A stretch of 64,000 bases of DNA from Aphis gossypii (GCF_020184175.1 NC_065532.1:44722287-44786286), one strand, 5' to 3'. Positions 10,399-25,900 are shown, counted from the first letter of the stretch. A program made the numbers and translations. Notes: a model not told the origin generated them from the letters alone.

Positions 10399-13300
10399 AT
10401 GGACACAAAATTTCCTACGAAAAATGCCAACGAATTCGCCAACGATTTATTTGAGACATGTAACTTGACTGAAATTGAATCTCTACAAAGTTCTTTAAAA
10501 AAAGATGTAGAGAAAAAGGCAGACCAACTAAAATCATTAGTGAGGTTTGTTCAGAAACATTTTTAAGAAAAGTAAATCATACTTTATAGTTTATACTGTA
10601 CTATATATTTGTTTTATTTTATTTGTTTTAGCGAAAAATATCGAGATCTTATTGATGCAGCTGACACAATTAGTTCTATGGCGATAATAGTTAGTGACAT
10701 AACAAATGTTACTGAAAATATTTTAAAAACAAACCTAACTAATCCTAGTTCCACATTAGATAGGTAATTTTCAGCATAAACCTTTTGAATAATTAATTTT
10801 AATATGTTTTTAATCTTCAGTGAAGATAATTTACTTGATACATTTGCTGCTCAGTCAAAACTTTTAATTGATTTAACTGAACAAATATGGGACTGTTTGA
10901 ACTCTAGAAATTATTTAACTGCTACTCAATTGTTTCAGTTGGCTTTATGTGTTAAAACAAGTAAACATAATATCAAACATTTAAATAAAATTTACTTTAA
11001 AATTTTATTCAATGTATCATAAATATATTTTTTATATTTAGGTTTGGATGAAAATGTAATTAAAGGTCTTAAAAAAGTCAAACCATTTTTGGATAGGGTT
11101 TGGTCTACGATATCTCACTTTCAAACCACAATATCAGATAAAACAAGATTAGAATTATCTGGTCACATTTCACCAGAAGTAATACAAAAAAATAAGAATT
11201 ATTGTCTTCAATATAATATTGTGTATTAAACTTGTATTTTATTATTCAGAAAGCAGCATGTTGTTTTATAAGCTTATCAATATTAGAAAGATTAGATGCT
11301 CATTCTTTAGTTAAAGAATTTATTATATTACGTTCAAACATGTTGCAACATTCATTGATGGAAGGAAATTCAGTTGAACTAAATATTGAAAACAGTTGTA
11401 ATTTAATAATAAATACTATTTACAATTTATATTTATGTTTTACAAGTAAGATATATTTTCAAGTATTATTACCGTTGTAAATTGTAATCTAATGACAAGA
11501 CTACACAATTAATGGCCAAATAATTTTGTTTACTTCAATATCATTCTGAAATATTTATTAATTTATTTTATTAATAAATTTAGACTATGATCTTTACAAC
11601 AGTGGAATGATATATTTACAAATTAAAAACATTTTAAGTAATGGACCAAGTATATTATCATTAGTAGATTTGGATTATTCATTAAAATTTGGACTTATAT
11701 ATTTACCAAATTCCATTAAAGAATTCAAGTATGTAATTTTACAGTTTATCTGGTGTTTTCTATTAATTGTAATTTATTTAATTTAGAATTAATTGTACAT
11801 TATCATCTAATGAATTATCAAAAGACTACATAACTAATATTGTTACTAATTGGTTAGAATGGGCAAAACCATTTGTTTGTACCAAAGTCACCGAAATTCT
11901 ACAAAGTGTTCAATCTTTTTCAACTCTTCGTCACTTAAACCAATTGTCAACTGTAAGAGAATAAATAAACAACAAATTTTTTTTATTGATAACTATTTTT
12001 AAATTTCAGGAATATCCTCAACACTGGACCGCTATATCTGAACAAATTTCATTTGAATCTGATTTGTGGTCTGAATTATACTGTCCTCTGTTTGCTCAAA
12101 GAACTAAAGAGTTGTTGACCAGTCATTGGGAAGATGTTTTTCCTGTAATTATGTCAGATATCAACAATGCATTAGCACAGTAATATATGAAAAACTTTCT
12201 CCTTTCTTTCTATTTCATAACCTTTATATTATTTCAGACCAGAAGAGCCTTACCTGCAAGATAGTTTATTTTCTGATACAGATGAATGTTTTGAAACTCG
12301 TTCAATAGGTTGTTCAGACAGAACAGCTGAATTGTGTGCATGTATTGAAAAAAGGATATCATTATTGGCAGATATGTTAAGTGAATTGTACTCCAAAGAT
12401 GAAGATCCATGGTCCTTAAGGCAACATCAAGGAAATTGTTGCAAAAATTTTATAATTAGGTTAACGATTTTATATATATTATAATATAATATAAGATAAA
12501 ATTCATGTATTTTTTATAATCTTTCTAGGTTGGGAAAAAGTATGGTACATTTAGTTGAACAAGACACACTAACTGAACCTGGCATATTGTTAATAGCTAG
12601 ATTTTTATGGTTCGTGCCAATATTATGTACAACATTAAAACAGTGTTTAGTATCCTTATACCAACAGGTAGGATATTTTCAGACCATATTTAATTTTTAA
12701 TCTTTAATAATAATTTTAAACTATGAAAAATTGATTGAAAATATCATACCTAACCAATTTGATCAATCTATACATTTTATTGTTGTATATAGAGATAGAT
12801 AAGGTTATAGTTAATTTGCTTTATTGTTTACTGCATTTTAAATAAATATTAGTTTTATAAATTCGGATTTCAAATTTCAAATTTTACACTTGCTTAAACA
12901 ATTGTTGTATACTGTCCTACTTACATAAATTGTTTTAAGATAATTAAATAATTATACTGGGGGAGGGGGGGGGGTTAAAATGTTAAACCCCTATCTGGGT
13001 AACATAAATTGCAATTAAGAAACCGCAGCGATAATCCATACCAAAATAACCCAATTTTCTTAGATAGTTATTTAGACAGTCTATCTACGTTGTTAAATGA
13101 TAGAAAACCAGTAATAAAATATTTATTTAACATTAAGTAAATTCTTTTTTTTGTTCTGAGACAAAATTGAATCCGCGAACCCCTTTTTCCTTAAATACAC
13201 CACTAGAAAATGGTACCAGGTAAGTATGTATTACATAAATATTTATATTAGATAGAATGTTTGGGAGAATTCAATGAAACCATTAAACCCTTTGAGTTAA

Positions 13301-14490
13301 TAAAATTAAGGCCAGCTTGGTGAGAAATATTTTCAGTAAACTCCTTAAGAGGGACACCATGATATTTTGACATTGATGATCAAGTTTAGCGATATAGGCA
13401 ATGTAGACAATACTAATTATAGGAAACATAATTTATAACTAATATAGTATAAATAATTTTAAGTTATTCATTTATCACTTTCTTAATTCTTTGGAGTAAA
13501 ATTTAATATTTTGTTTAGTTTAATTTTTGGACATTATCAAAAGAAGAAATGCAAAATTCTTCCATAGTTGTCTGGAATAAATGGATTGAAGTAGTAACTA
13601 AAAAAATGTTTGATGGTTTAAAAGGAAATATTTTTCCAATAACACTTGGAGAACAACTATCTACCATCCCGGTATAATAATAATAATAAAAAAAAAAACA
13701 ATAATTATAACTTTAAATTAGACAGTGTTTTATTTTTAGAAGTGGGACATTTTGGATATAGAGGTGGAGAAAGAAAGTGGAGAACTAGTTGTGTCTAAAC
13801 TACAAGTTCCAAACCAACCCACATTTCCATTGCAAAACTTCATTCACGATATGATCAGATGTCTAGCTTTGACATTACCTCCAAAGTAATTATTATACAC
13901 ACTATTTTTTTAATTTTTTGAGTTTATTTGTTTGTAATATTATTTAATTTAGATTTGTTCAGGAGAAAACCATTGCTCTGTGTATTGAATGGATATTGAT
14001 TGAATATCGTAATAATAGTGCACTCGAAACATCATTGAAATCTAGATATCAGATTCAAAAGTTATTTGATCTTAAGTATATCAATCAACTTTTTATTGGC
14101 ATTGAGAACCAAGTAATCTTAACAATATTAATCACAATAACTTATAACATGTTGATAACATTTTTTTTATGAGTGTAGAGTTTATCAGCTATCTGTTCCG
14201 AGCAAATATCAGCAGTTGAAAATCAAATTGATCCAATTAATCTAGATGTTTTGGACGAATACATTGTTAAAAATGTTAAACGTGCTGTGGCTACAACTAA
14301 AGTAATAACACAATATAAAACTTATATTTTAAAAAAAAACCATAGAAAAGATTATAAAATGCTTTTTTTACAGTGTATTTTTGGTACTATGTATCCTAGT
14401 CAGTTTTCACAGTCAGAATCTTCAGATGAAGCAAATAACTTGATGTTTAGCACATACAGATTTAAATTATTTTTAATCACAGATTCATAA
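10399..14490 (+). CDS. COG1: Conserved oligomeric Golgi complex subunit 1
   Basis: This is a subunit of the eight-part COG tethering complex for retrograde vesicles within the Golgi. There are fifteen exons: 10399-10544, 10632-10763, 10821-10960, 11042-11178, 11250-11445, 11584-11728, 11787-11952, 12010-12179, 12238-12459, 12529-12667, 13519-13671, 13740-13885, 13953-14112, 14179-14301 and 14374-14490. They sum to 2292 nt, exactly 763 codons plus stop. The N-terminal part (NDLFETCNLTEIESLQ, KKADQLKSLVSEKYRDLIDAADTI) matches the Vps51/COG1 helical region that all COG1 proteins share. The middle carries FLDRVWSTI and HWTAISEQI. At 763 aa it is shorter than the human protein (about 980 aa), so the C-terminus may be reduced or another isoform may exist. 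All introns are 57-138 bp except one of 851 bp that holds repeat remnants. The start is the first ATG, in context AAAATAAAATGG. Confidence 0.92.
12950..13215. repeat. Repeat remnant in the long COG1 intron
   Basis: A G-run (12958-12975) begins a block that ends with CCTTAAATACACCACT near 13190-13205. That end resembles the termini of insect MITEs that begin AGTGGTGTATTTAAGG. A matching left end was not found, so the copy is truncated or decayed. A second scrap begins near 13348 with CTTAAGAGGGACACCA. Confidence 0.35.
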
Positions 14491-16908
14491 GTATTAATAT
14501 CTTTGCATTATAATCTTAATTTATTCCTTAATATACATAAATAATATGTATAAGTTAAATTTTGTTTTTTAATTATAAATACATTTATTTTATAAAATAC
14601 TCTGTATTATGTTTTTTGTTTTATTTTTAAGCTAAAACTGTGATAAAATTAAGTTCCCTTTGAAATGGTTGAATGTTTGATAGTTTTTAAGTATAAAATT
14701 GTATGGGAAGATAATGGTTTTAGAAATTATGTATAAATTTAATAGCGTTTATTTTGATCAAATAATATATAGCATAATATTATCAATTATTACATACAGA
14801 CGTTGGAATGAAAACTAAAATTACATGTAATTATATTATTGTTAATTTATGCATCATATGCTTGAGCATAGGCAGTGGCATAAATTGGGTGGTGCAAATG
14901 TAGCAATCGTACCAACAGAAAATCATAAAAAATTGTAAGTATGTAAAAAATTTAATTTTTGTACTAGTGTTGTTTTTTATTTATATCTTAAAACCTTTTT
15001 CAACGGTACAATTTGGTAAACATTTTTCTGATAATAATATAAATTTTATATTAGCACTTGATAAAATTTGATGTAATGTTTTAAAAGACGCCGCAAACTC
15101 GGTTAAAAATAAAAAAAATACAAACAAATGATAGGTATGTTTAATTTGTAAATTTTAAATATATTAATTATTATACTACTATAGTAACATAGCCAGATTC
15201 TACTGGTATATTATAAAATTAATAAATTTGGTTGTCCAAATCATTTGACCAATTTTAAAAATACAACTCATGCTTTATTCTATATTATTCTGTGTCTGCG
15301 ATAAAAGTCTGCAAACGCCTATGATATACATACAAATTAATGAAAATGTATAATTATTTAACAAACACATATTTTTGTTCGAGAAATGATCAATAATAGT
15401 ATGCACTTAAAAATGCATATGATGCTTTTAAATTTTTTTACATACCGATTACATACAGATCTTATATCTTAAATATATGCTTTCTCATTTACAGGTGTTC
15501 AATAAGCTTGGAAATAGTCATTTAGACTAATTGAGACTGATTAAATATTTTACATTATAGCTGTTAATCAATGTTACCTGTTATTGTTTCATATAAGTAT
15601 TAAACTATGCACACTGTAATTATGTGTTTCCAAACTAATGTAATACTATAATAGCGAGTATGTTCCAACTAAAAAACCATAAACATCAATTATGATTGAA
15701 ACAATAATTACACAATATTACATTTACCAAAAACATAAAAATAATCATTTTCACCAACAATCTGGCCAACAGGCTACAAATAAGATAAGGATAAATAGAG
15801 TGTTGCTGATTTCAACATTTAAAAAAGTAACAATTGACCTCAAAATAAGATGTACCAAAAACCAATGGTCTCAATTATTATATTTATGATGAAATTATTT
15901 AAATAAGTGAAATAAAAGGAATTAAACAAAATATTAATATCAACAATAATAAACAGCATACAATGTTGTAAGTTGATGTATTTTGTTTTATAAGGTAATT
16001 TGTGTTGGGCGAGGATCAGTTAAAAATGTTTAAATACCTTTTTACAACTGATACATGACCAGAAAATATATACCGTAATACCTTTCCACCTCTGAATGAT
16101 AATAACAAAATAACACAATTTTCTAATTTGGATTTTTTTGTTTTTTGAAAAAATATATATTAATAATAATATGTATTTTTATATAATAATAATTATAATA
16201 ATTAATAAGTAAACATGTAGTATACTAACTTGACAAGAAAAAAAAAGTATACATTAATAAATTTTTCATCATAAATAATACTGGTCTATAAAAGACCACA
16301 AAATAGAATCATTTATTATTATAAAATAATAATTATAATTAATTGTTTCAAAGCTTTTGTATGTTAATAATAATAATAAAAGAAATGTATAATAATAAAT
16401 AAATCAAGTATAATCGTATAACAATAATAATAATAAAATAGTGTTAGGCTTTAAATATTGTTCGTGTTTTTATTTAAGACAAAGATATTGAGCAGAAAGA
16501 ATTAAGTGCCCCTCCCTTTGTTTTTGGAATGTGAAAGGAGTGATTGATAAATAGTAATATGACGTCCTGCTTGAGTGCATGATTACATTTTACTGGGCAC
16601 ATAAATATAATTTTATTATAAGCAATTATTATGCTAAACAATAAAACTATACTTCAATAAATAAAGGTTCTTAAAAATTAAAGAAATAATAAATTTAATA
16701 AAAACTAGCTAAATTAAAAAAAAAAATTTTACATAACTTGTTCAACCATTTTTGTTATTACAACCTTAATAAATAGTAATTTAATAATAATCATAATTAC
16801 AGACCAAGATGTAAAATGGTCATGCAACTTTGGACACATAATGATCTTGGACTTACAGGCTTTTTAAGCATATATTGAATAACTACCCTGTACAGTATGA
16901 GCATGAAT
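14491..16908. other. Convergent 3' region of COG1 and moesin
   Basis: About 2.4 kb lies between two converging stop codons. It must contain both 3' UTRs. ATT/AAT-rich simple sequence is common at 16170-16450. There are open frames of up to 65 codons without protein character. The less AT-rich block around 16480-16600 is probably moesin 3' UTR. I see no third gene. Confidence 0.6.
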
Positions 16909-19900
16909 TTACATGTTTTCAAACTGATCAACTCGGCGCTTTGTATTGCCCTTTCTAATTTCACGCAGAGTTTTATATTTGTCTCGTCCCTGGCGTACAT
17001 TTTCACGGTGAATTTTATCCATGGCAGTCTCCTTGGTATCATCTCGTGATTGAGCTAAGTCTTGTTTCAACATCTACACATTCATAAAATGAAATAAATA
17101 GTGTTATATTGTTAAGTATAATAATAATAACAGGTTTACCTTTAATTGATCTTGAAGTCGTTCGTTACGCTCAGCGAGGGTACGGCGTTCCTCTACTGGA
17201 TCAACAATATCCATGTCAGTATCTAAATCTTGTGTTTCATGACCATTGACCATTTCATCATTATCCTCATTTTCATTTTCTGTTACATGATGATGCTTGG
17301 GGGTTGCAGCAGCAGCAAGTGCTGCAGCTGCAGCCTCTTCTTGTTTACGTCTCGCCTCTTCAACTTCCTCCTAGAAAAATAAAAATTGGTAATTAATTAA
17401 ATTATCGTATTGATTTTATTGATTTAAATATTAAGTGAACACAAATAGTAGACTAGGATAAATTTAAAAATCAAGTTTTACTTAAAATATATTTTGATTA
17501 ATAAAATCCAACAAGTATCAAGTAACCAAATTGGAACACAATTATTAGTAAAAACAATGAAATAAAGATTCCTTTTATCTAAATTTTAAAAAGTGACCAT
17601 TTGAGTTAAATTAAGTTTAAATCACTTTTAGTAATTAATTTAAAATATATTTAATTACAAACAAATATAAACTAACTTGTAAACGTCTTGTTTCTTCATC
17701 TTTAGTTTCAACTTCAGATTGAATACGCATAACTTCTTCTTGTTTAGCTTTGATCTCTTCTTCTAATTTGGCTCTTTCTGCTGCTTCCATGTTCTTTGAT
17801 TCTTCTAAGCGTTCCATCATTTTTTGAAGTTCATTTTGTCTTTGTTCAAGTTCTTCTTTAGCTAGTTGAAGTTTATTCAACTGGTCTTCTAAACGACGAA
17901 TCATATCCTAAAATATTTAAAAAAATAATGACTAATACAACATAGATAATATATAATATAATATTGAAATACTTGAGCACTGAGCAAATCTTGTTCACGT
18001 TTAGAAATTTCTGCTTGCATGACTTTCAAACGTTCTTCATATTCTTGATGTTTCTTTTCAGCTTTTTCTCTAGCAGCTATTTCTAGTTGAAGTTTCTCTC
18101 TAAAAAGTATTTTTTTTTTTATCTTAAATGTTGATATTATATTATACACACTCAATTAATTAAAAAAAAAATAAAATAAAAATACCTTTGTTGTTGTTTG
18201 GCAAGTTTTTCTTCCCTTGCTTGGGCTTTCATTTGTTGCACATCAATAGTATCAGGCTTACGTCTCCTCATGTATAATTCATGATTTCCCATGCAAAGAG
18301 CTAAAATACGTTTGTTAATACGAACACGTGGTGCAAAGAATACAAAGTCAGGAGCTTTCTTATCAATAGGTTTTATAATAAACTTTCTATCGTTGAATGA
18401 AATATTACGGATTTCTGACCAAGGAAAGCCAATCTTTGGAGTTAATCTAGAATAAAGAATGTTTAAAAATAAAATGATATTAAATTTTAATGAATGTTAC
18501 TTACTTATCATCCTTTTCATATATATTTAGACCTAGGGCATCAACACCCAAAAATAATTCAGTTCCTTTTTTGTTGAGAATGTCAAAGTAGTTAACTCCA
18601 TACATTTCAAGATCTTGGGCAATTTTCAAATATTCCATCATGGCATCTTCTCGCATCATGCCTCTATGTTCATGCCACCATGTAGTAATGCTAGACTCCC
18701 ATTCTTCACGTGTCATTTTATGTTGATCCATAACACTAAAAATTATATTCATAAATAATTTAAATTTACAGCTATTAAATTATTATTAACAATTTACCGT
18801 TGTGGTAATAAACGATCATTGGTAAGAAAACCAGGTGTATGAGTGAGTTTGTTGTAATCACCATGCCTTGCTTGAACAGCATATGAAGCGAGTAATACAG
18901 ATGTTTCTGATGGACAGTAAATTTCATCGGATAAAATAGCATTTTTCACCTAAAAATAAAATATTTATTTTCATATTAAATAATTACAAGAAAATAGTAC
19001 ATATTTAAGTTAATAATCTCTACAAATAAGAAAATTAATTTAATATTTATACTTTGTTTTGAATAAGTTGAAAATTTTTATAAAAATAAATGAACAATTA
19101 ATATTTAATGCCAGTTCGTGGTGCGTTAGTGATCACTAATCCTATATACGCTTTCTTCTATGGTAAGTGGGTTTAAGTTATGTTATAAAGGACACCATAT
19201 AATATAATAGCAAATATATGTTAAACAATTTATGTTTCATTTTATTAATTTTAACATAAGAATGAATTTATCTATAAATAAATTTAAGATAAAAACCATT
19301 TGTATTCTGAATAGATTCATATTTAAATATTTTACAAAATTATAACACTTAAAAATTAAAATATCAAAAAACATCTTCAGTCACATAAATAATTACCATC
19401 TTTAAGTTTGATAATATGTATAATAATATATCAATTCACTTGAAATATCATTTTAAGCTATATGACACTTAAAGGAACTGTTTAACTTCTAACTTCTAAA
19501 TCTATTATGCTATGTACTTGTAAGATATAGAGAATAAGTGCGAGATTGGTGAAGGCGACTTTGAATAAAATGTATAATTAAATGTAAGTTGATAATACAT
19601 TTTTTCTTAAATATTGTTTTACATCAAAGATATGATGACTTAACACTTAAAATAACATTTATGGTACTTTAAAGAATATATTTAAGATTTTTTGAAGCTC
19701 TACTACACATATTTATTTAAAATATGAGTAAAAAAATTGTATAACTTACATTATTTCAGTTATACAAACAATATTGTATCATAGGATAATAAACATGTGT
19801 TATGCATTCTTAATTTGACCAAAAACCAACTAGTATAAAGACTCATAACTTTTCAGCCCTTACATTTGTACTTAACACATACTTCATGATTGTTAACTTT

Positions 19901-22900
19901 ATTATTGTACTGTGAATGTTATGTATCAATTACTCTAGTTTAGTAAGTACACAAAAATCTACCAGGAAATTTATGCTGTCTCTGATTTTTTAAATAGATA
20001 TTTTTAATAGATATTAAGTAATTGACTATAATATGTATTTAAAGCTTGATTAAGAAATGATAATTATCATGTGAATATTTTTTTTTTACATCTGTAGCCA
20101 TGACTTTTATTATGAAAAATATCTAAACAAATATTTGTAATATTTTCTATCATTACCAATTACCTACAAAAATATGTTCTATACGACTAATGCTTTAGGA
20201 ATCATGACTCAAGAGGTTATTTTTGCCAATTAAATAATTTGGTATAAAAAAATGTATAATCTTATCATTTATAAATTGTTCATATTTTAATAGTAATTAA
20301 TTTTGATAATACTTTTAATATTTTGCAAATAGTCATAAATAGAAATTACATTTCAGAATTTCTAATAATTGTTTGGGACGAAAAATTGTTATTTATACAA
20401 AAAAAAAAAAATAATAATAAAAAAACATTAATTACTAAAGCATTTTTATCAGAACAATAATATTAATAATAAATATTCTTGGAATTGAATCAGTTGAATG
20501 AAATATAAAATATAATTATTACTCATTACTTTGTATGATTGTACAATTTATCTTTTGAGGAACATGATATTATTTTACTAAGTTAATTATACGTGTAAAT
20601 GATTATTAGTTTTGTAAACACAAAAAGTATAATTTAAAATACTGTACTAATATTAAAATATTACCTGTAAGTAAAATAATCTCAAAGTAATATCTTGTAT
20701 AAGTTCTTCTGCGACATCTTCTGGATAAAATTTGGCTCGGAACTTGAATTGAAGTGGATTTTCTTTCTTAACATCTTGGCTCATGACCTGAAGATATAAA
20801 AAATTGATTAAATATAAATAAATGTTGATAGAATAATTTATTTGATTGACACTAAGGTAATGTGCAAATTCAAATATTCATAAATTACAATTAAATGTAA
20901 CGATAACTTATCAGTTTAAAATGATATATACTACAAAACAAATAATAATTATTATATTTCATAATATATATAATATATGTGTATATACATGTAACTATTT
21001 TCAGTTATTAATGTACATAACTTAAGAAATTTAATTTTATCTACTTTAAATTGGTTAGATTCACATAAAAATTCAAAATATAGTAACATGTTACCAATAA
21101 ATTATTTTAGGAATTAGGAAAGATCTTTAAATGGTTTTAAATGGTATAGTTAATTGTATAATGATGAAGTCATATAAATAAGTTTTGGAAATTATATACT
21201 GTCACTATAATACCCCAGAATAACCATACTATAATAAACATATAAAATCTGTCTTAGTTTAACAGAGCAACAAAGCGAAATTCCAATTATCAAAGTTTAA
21301 AGTAATTGAATAGAGTAAATAATTTTAACATTAATTAGGATATTATTTTTAAAAATATGTCACATCAATTTTGTAAAACATTGTGTGATGAAGAAATCAA
21401 AGTATAAGTAATTTAATAATACAAGAAAACATAAAATGCTGTAGGTAAAACAATATGTAATAAAAGAATATGATTACACGATAATATCTCTAAAATATTC
21501 TCATATTAATTTGTTATGAATATTTAAGTTCTAATAATAACTAAGTCCTGGAACCATATTTTCAATTTTAATTAGTGGAATTCCTCAATATTCTTAATTT
21601 CTAGTCATAAGTTATTATAAAAATATATGAAATGTATAGAATGTGAGTAACTGATAGTCATCATATTTATAAATCATTTACTAAAACTCTTAAGAGGACG
21701 CCACACTAGCATTTGTTTGTTTTACATCACGTGCATAACATAGCAAATCTACGGTCGACATTTTATCAATTTTTGCTTAGATTTTTTAAGTTAAAATATT
21801 TGTGTGAAATGAGAATTGACTTATTATTAAGCTTAAGAGAACATTTTTTTTAATTTGTTACGTACTTACGTCAGCTTTTAGTATCAGCATTTTAAAAATA
21901 TTGTACGAACCAACTCATTTAAAAATTCAAATATTGTAAGAAATAAGTGAAAGTTGTAAAATGCTGTTACGTATCACGAATCGTTACGTCTTTTTAAAGA
22001 ATTTTTTTTATTTATGTCTCAGTGTGTTATAAATTTATAAGGTAGGTGCCTATATGAATAATAAATAAGTGTGATCATACGCTAAAATACAGAAAACACA
22101 TTTTCATAGAACACAAATAAGAATTAAGTATCCTATAGTCTAGAGGATTTTCGAAAATGTTTGTACTTTAAAAGATTATTATCAATTCAAAAATACAAAA
22201 ATATTAGATCACCTTTTTTTTAAATTTAAATCTGGTCCTCGGCAGCCTAGCCCATTGGGTTTACAAATGATTTTTTTTTTACATATTATATTTTAACTTA
22301 TTTTAATAGTTTTTTATTATGGTTTAAATTTGGGCAGGTTAGGACTTAGGTTTGAATTTGATGATATTGGAAATTGACTGAGGGTAAGTATAACTTATAT
22401 TAATTTTACCAATTTGCATGTAGCTAATTGATAAAAACATAAAAATGTCATAAATAATTATCTTAATAGATAATCATATGCAAGAAAAAATTTAAAAAAC
22501 CTTCATTAATACCTAACATTATTTAACAGTTGACCTTCAAAAGAATTTGTACCATGAAATAGTGACGAGAATAAAAAAAAGTTTTAACATATACAAACTC
22601 GAACGTGAATTTCTTAGGAAACATAACTGTTTTTCCAACACTTATGCTATGACTACAATTAAAATTAAGAAAATATAACGAAGGTCGAGATCGTGACCTC
22701 TACGGGTTCTACGTGAGGACAAAATATATTTTTTTCAATGCGTAGCCAAGTAGAAAAATTATAAAATTATCTTGGATTCAAATATTTTACGGATATAAAT
22801 GTTATATATAATTAAAATTACAATACAGATAAAATTGCTATTACGATTAAAAGAAAGTAGAACAGTCAACCAAATACATGCACGCATCGTTATAGAGAAG

Positions 22901-25900
22901 TATACGTTCATTATCATCACCTGAACATGGTTCACAACCAGTTCTTTAACCTCGGCTCATATATTTTTAATAATTTATTAATACATAATAATTCAATTTT
23001 GTTTTTACATAAATGTAACAAAGATAATATAATTTTTTTTATTTAAGAGAACATTTAAAATAAAAAACCAATAGTATAATTGATTTATAATTTGTATAAA
23101 GCTTAAAAACTAATGATAAGTATTTGAATGAGAAAAATGAAAAATAATATTGTAATACAATTATAACTGAAATACTAAAATATATAACGGAAAGCTATGT
23201 GTTCATTTAATTCAATTGTTTATGTAAAGGTTTACTAATAATACAAATTACATAGGCATAAAAGGAAACTATATAAATATAATATTCACTGTATAACACA
23301 ACTATGTGATGGAAAACCATAAAAACAAATTAAACAATGTGGGTAAACTCATTATTATAATGTCAGCAATTGTGTAGCGAAGGACACTAACAATACAAAA
23401 TGGTCAGTTGGAAAATTAGAATGACTGTAGGGATACACGCGAAAAAAAGAACAGAATAACATTATAAATATGAATATAATATGTATATGTGCGCATGTAT
23501 GTAAGCTAAAGGAATGTATTGAATATATCGGGTTGATCAAAACAATACTTGTTATGCTTATCTAATATTACGTCGAGTGTTCAAGAGGAATGTATATGAT
23601 ACCTGTAACCAATATTTATGTCTTGGATCAAAATAATCAATGGATTCTTCAACAAATGATTTCCTGTTCCATAAATTCCATAGTTTTTTGCAAATATTTT
23701 CAGGCTGCGCATGTAAAGTAATATATTATGTGAACAGTTGTTTCACCAGCAGAAACACAAGAACGAATAAAAAGTAACGTGTAATTAACACAAACAATAT
23801 TACTAATAGTTAATATCAATAAATTAGGTTATTTTTTTTTGTTTACGTAGTACCTATATAACCACCTAACCATTAGTTTTTAAAACTAACATATTTGCAT
23901 TATAATGATTTTATTAGATAATAACCACTATCTTTTGTTGTAATAATTATTGATTACAAATAATAACGCATTTAAAAATAGTATAATTACTCATAAAGTA
24001 CAATATTTTTATTATTAAGAACCAAGAAGACGCCACACCCGCATGTGATGTCTCCGTCTTGCGTACATACCAAAATGGCAATTTTTTTTCAGCAGAATCC
24101 ACTTTATATTGTTAGGTTTAATAATATCAGAGTAAGTTTATTTATTATTAAACTTAAAAGTATGAATATTAGGTTGGTCATCTCAAAGTCTTTTTTATTG
24201 ATATCATCATTTTAAAGTGAATTAGAGTTATATAAAATATTACAACTTTAAAGTAAACATAATTCACTTAAAAATGATGATATCAATAAAAAGCCGTTGG
24301 ATTACATAGATAATATTCTTACCTTTAAGTTTAATAATAGGAAAAATTACTTAAATATTTAAGCTAATAACATTAAATGGATTCTGCTGAACGCAAATAG
24401 TTTTATTTGTAGCATGTAAGACAAAAACATCGATTGCGGGTTAATGGCGTCCATATAAAAAAATTATGTAGGTATACTTAACAATTAAACAATGTAATCA
24501 GACGAAAACTTATTTTAGATGGCATAAAATATTTCAAATATGTTAATTTCCTAAATTAGTTTTTTTTTTCCTAAAAATGAATAATTTTTAGAAATTTATA
24601 TCAAAATCAATAAAAGAGATTAAATTAATATTTAGGAAATTGTTAAATTAATGATAAATACCATTGTTTAGTACTTATTAGTTATTATGATTAATTTATT
24701 ACATAATATTATTATTAAAAAAATTCAAGTTTTAAAGACGAAGTAGAAATGTCACACCCGCATTATAGCACACTAACCGAAACTACTAATTAGCCGAAAC
24801 TAATTGACTTTAGTTACATTTTAATTTTTAATCAAACTATGAACATAATTTTATCAATATCTAAGTTTAAATTTTTGATTTTGTTTGTTAAAATGATTCT
24901 TTAAAAATCTTGTTAAGGTGATACTTAAATTGAAAAATAAAAATAAATTAAGTATAATATAGGTTGTCTTCGTTTTTATAATTAAATAAAATACGAATTA
25001 ATTAAATTTTTTGTAACTGGTTTCAACTAGATTGAACTAGATTGTAAATTTTACTTACAGAAAAATATTAAAAGAAATTGTCAAAAAAAAAAAAATTATT
25101 TCAAACTATCTACCTGTTTGAAATCATTTTTATTTTTTTAGACATAAGATACAGTAACTTACAGATTGTTATCAGTTAGAAAAACTTTTTAGTTAACGTA
25201 ATTAATATTTTAATACTTATAAAAATATTAAGTGCAAGAACTTAAACAAATCTATAGAATAGTAAAGAGTTACGAGTTTATGATTAATGAATACGATATA
25301 AGTAACCTCGTGAGTATTAACAGGCTATAAGTATTCGCTTTTAAAAACTATAGGTTTTAATAAGAATTTAAAAATAAGGCAATCTTTAAGTTGAAATTTA
25401 ACAAATAACCTTAAGCAACCAACGTTATTTAACAATTAGACATTTATAGATTATGGTAAACCTATTCAAAAAAGTTAGAATATAAATATATAAGACATCT
25501 TCATTAAAATGTATGATCTTGGGTTTAAATACCTAGTCAATTTAAAAAATCTAATTATGGTAGTAAAAAAAAAAAAAATGACCTCTTAAAAGTATTATAG
25601 ACTACCTATACCTACTCTATTTTAATTGAGTTGTATATAATATGCTATAAGCAAATGTTTGGTTCCATTTAATAAATGACTAACCAAAACAATTATAATA
25701 TAAAAATCTATTTTACTACAGAACTTCCGGAATAATATTTTGTTAATGGTAACACCAGGTAAACACTGAAGTATTTTAGAATACGCGATTTTTCGTAAGC
25801 AGTAACCCCCAAAAATCGTGGAAAAATGTTCTGCGTACTCTAAGTAGAATCATTCCAAAAGAAATTGTTAAACAAAATTATTACTTAATTATGGATTTTA

